Shown piece after piece: positions 5,849-7,373 of a stretch of DNA of 7,373 nt; position 1 is the stretch's first letter, and the number at the start of each line of letters is the position of its first letter. The stretch lies in assembly GCA_022402405.1 (NCBI GenBank), contig JAKRSG010000304.1, positions 1 to 7,373 on the forward strand, in the 5' to 3' direction. A program made the translations under genes and the position numbers. The notes under the pieces are model-generated. The model was given only the letters and a program-made list of their open reading frames with translations, ran no database searches and was not told the DNA's origin. The DNA comes from Bacteroidia bacterium (GTDB lineage: Bacteria > Bacteroidota > Bacteroidia > UKL13-3).

Positions 5849-6846
5849 ATCAATTTAAACATTGGTCAGGAAAAATTAGGATTAAACCAAAGTTTAATTT
5901 TCAAAAATTACGAGACCTGCCAAATGGCTGGTTTAATTTCGGCGAATACAAAGAAGCAATAGAGAATGTGGTTTTTGAATATATGGGTGAGCCAAATTTT
6001 GCCGAATTAAATTTCAATTTGAGAAATAAGGTTGGAACTTTATGCCATGTGAAATATATGTTTCATCATGGTGCTAATATTGTAGATAGTGATCAACTCT
6101 TGCTGGAGTTAAATCTTCGTCATATATGTATTTCTTCTGCCAAGTGTATTTTCCTTTGTGACGCCAGAGTCATTTTTAGTAGTTTAATGCTTCCGAATGA
6201 AGATGATGATATTGTTGATGATTTTAGCTTTAATATTATTATTGAGTTTGAAAATGTTAATAAGCTAGATGAAGTTTTAAAACACCTCACTAAATCTTTA
6301 AATATACCTATTTGGAACATACAGAATAAAAAAAATGTTGGGGATATTATTGATGGGAATTTCACATGGGAACAGCTAGGCAGGATTGAATTGGAATATT
6401 ATAAGACACTAAAGTTCATGGAGTATAAAAATGAGGTACATATTTCTGTTTATACTGATAACAAGAAGATGAATTTCAGTTCTCCTGTTTCCTTTGTTGT
6501 TATGCATAGGTATATGGATTATTTTATATCATTTGATAGTCAGAATAAAATGTCTACTCATGTTTTAAACACTGATGATCAAATGGAGGATTATGGCAGT
6601 TTTTATGGTGATTTTAAGGGGAATGCTTTTTATATTGAAAATGTGCTTTTATTTAATGGTTTAATTTTAATTTTCGGTAGGGTTAAAATAGATTTTTCAG
6701 TTGATGAATATGATTATTACAAATGTTGTTTGAGTTTTAAATCATCTAATTTGAGCTTTGTAAATTTATCTCAACATTTAAATATTTATTTACAAAGCTA
6801 TTGGAATTTACAAGAGGTAGCATTTGATGGTTTCGAGGCACAATAG
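5845..6846 (+). CDS. Unrecognised protein coupled to the DNA glycosylase (333 aa)
   Basis: I do not recognise this family. The start ATG at 5845 overlaps the glycosylase stop by four bases, so the two proteins are probably made together in fixed ratio and may work together. The protein has no signal peptide or membrane segment and is probably cytoplasmic. It is rich in aromatic and acidic residues: an acidic patch NEDDDIVDD near residues 117-125, then alternating hydrophobic strands (FSFNIIIEF, VHISVYTD, SFVVMHRY, LILIFGRVKIDF), suggesting a beta-rich fold of perhaps two domains separated by a helical stretch around residues 140-200. No nuclease, helicase, methylase or ATPase motif was seen. 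A strong terminator follows 36 bases after the stop, so this is the last gene of the transcript. Base composition is AT-rich like its neighbours. Confidence 0.8.
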   Translation: MNQFKHWSGKIRIKPKFNFQKLRDLPNGWFNFGEYKEAIENVVFEYMGEPNFAELNFNLRNKVGTLCHVKYMFHHGANIVDSDQLLLELNLRHICISSAKCIFLCDARVIFSSLMLPNEDDDIVDDFSFNIIIEFENVNKLDEVLKHLTKSLNIPIWNIQNKKNVGDIIDGNFTWEQLGRIELEYYKTLKFMEYKNEVHISVYTDNKKMNFSSPVSFVVMHRYMDYFISFDSQNKMSTHVLNTDDQMEDYGSFYGDFKGNAFYIENVLLFNGLILIFGRVKIDFSVDEYDYYKCCLSFKSSNLSFVNLSQHLNIYLQSYWNLQEVAFDGFEAQ

Positions 6847-6881
6847 GTAGATTATTTGCATCAGAGATGCTACATGTTGAA

Positions 6882-6926
6882 GCCAGTTTAAAGTTGGCTA
6901 TTAGCCTCTTTAAACTGCCTTTTTTT
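6882..6926 (+). terminator. Intrinsic terminator of the glycosylase cluster
   Basis: CAGTTTAAAG (6884-6893) pairs perfectly with CTTTAAACTG (6908-6917). An inner stem, GGCT (6896-6899) with AGCC (6903-6906), closes a 3-base loop. Seven T residues follow (6920-6926). The T-run is only on the plus strand, so it serves the plus-strand genes. It runs into the stop codon of the converging ADP-ribosylglycohydrolase gene (6927-6925). A smaller hairpin (GCATC 6858-6862, GATGC 6866-6870) sits just upstream. Confidence 0.85.
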
Positions 6927-7373
6927 AATTACGAAAATTTATCAGAGCATAACGTAAAGATAAATTTTCAATTTCAATATTTCTTGCAAGTTGTTTGACC
7001 CAATTTTCAGGGATATTGTCAAAACCATACATTATGCCTGCAAGTCCACCTGTAATTGCAGCGGTTGTGTCGGTGTCGCCGCCAAGGTTAACAGCTTTTA
7101 GCACTGCATCCCGATAATTTTCTGTAGTTAGTAAACACCAAATACTTGCTTCTATTGTGTGTAGTACATATCCGCTACTATTTATTTCCGACTCTTTTTT
7201 TTCTGAAATATTGCCTTTTAACAGAGTATTAAACATCTCAATTTCTGATTCTGATATATCTAATCTTTCTAAAAATTCAGGAATTTCTTTTTTTAATTTT
7301 TCATAAACTTTGAACTTATCTTTTCCCCTTCTAATTTTTCTTGCAAATTCTAAGTAATAATGACAGGCAATAA
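6925..7373 (-). CDS. ADP-ribosylglycohydrolase family protein, C-terminal part (N-terminus outside window)
   Basis: The 148 visible codons read without interruption from the right edge to TAA at 6927-6925. The motif NLGGDTDTTAAITGGLAGIM (Gly-Gly-Asp codons near 7083-7075) is the signature of the DraG/ARH family: the two Asp residues of GGDTDT bind the paired Mg or Mn ions that support removal of ADP-ribose from a modified protein or nucleic acid. The preceding SGYVLHTIEASIWCLL stretch (about 7180-7130) is also typical. A Met exists at 7236, but in-frame coding with family-like helices (ACHYYLEFARKIRR, YEKLKKEIPEFLERL) continues to the edge, so the real start lies beyond it. Family members usually have about 250-330 residues, so roughly half is missing. 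It faces the glycosylase cluster convergently and is not co-transcribed with it. No ADP-ribosyltransferase is visible. The target is unknown. Confidence 0.9.
   Translation of the reverse strand, partial: IACHYYLEFARKIRRGKDKFKVYEKLKKEIPEFLERLDISESEIEMFNTLLKGNISEKKESEINSSGYVLHTIEASIWCLLTTENYRDAVLKAVNLGGDTDTTAAITGGLAGIMYGFDNIPENWVKQLARNIEIENLSLRYALINFRN

Noticed and set aside
6120..6365. Minus-strand open frame of 81 codons inside the 333-residue gene
   Set aside because: It is Ser/Phe/Ile-rich with no recognisable features, and sits within an intact plus-strand gene coupled to the glycosylase.

Overview
The window looks like AT-rich chromosomal DNA from a member of the Bacteroidota. Three things point there. 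Two start-proximal promoters fit the TTTG / TAnnTTTG form. The genes lack Shine-Dalgarno motifs and have A-rich leaders instead. A lipoprotein carries a Lys/Glu-rich sequence just after its lipobox cysteine, and a very large secreted protein combines Fn3, LamG and carboxypeptidase-regulatory-like modules. No rRNA, tRNA, transposase, integrase or CRISPR array is visible.

Layout. Bases 1-3734 (minus strand) are one unbroken reading frame of at least 1244 codons. It encodes a secreted multidomain adhesin- or binding-type protein that runs off the left edge; its promoter is at 3777-3806. A 477-base gap follows, then a small plus-strand lipoprotein (4212-4577), a 503-base gap, and a compact plus-strand cluster. 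The cluster holds a 51-residue small protein (5081-5236), a Mug/hypoxanthine-type member of the uracil-DNA glycosylase superfamily (5267-5848) and an unrecognised 333-residue protein (5845-6846). The last two overlap by 4 bases (ATGA), so they are probably co-translated. A strong intrinsic terminator (6882-6926) ends the cluster. Converging on it from the right is the C-terminal part of an ADP-ribosylglycohydrolase (6925-7373, minus strand), cut by the window edge.

The most unusual feature is a pair of direct repeats, 777 bases apart, bracketing the lipoprotein gene (3973-4026 and 4750-4803). They are identical over 36 bases. Read on the minus strand, both encode the same short protein tail (AAIPPLWFKMID, then Q/K-RIP-R/A, then stop). 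Past the 36-base core the bases diverge, yet Arg, Ile, Pro and the stop are preserved, partly through synonymous changes. This is what one expects from the 3' end of a protein gene that was duplicated, or used as an attachment site by an element that rebuilds the target's C-terminus. The lipoprotein segment could therefore be an inserted cassette, and the glycosylase cluster could be a second one whose far boundary lies outside the window. That is an inference; no recombinase is in view.

The glycosylase and 333-residue genes look like a functional pair in DNA base repair or in handling modified or foreign DNA, but nothing in the sequence proves a defence role.
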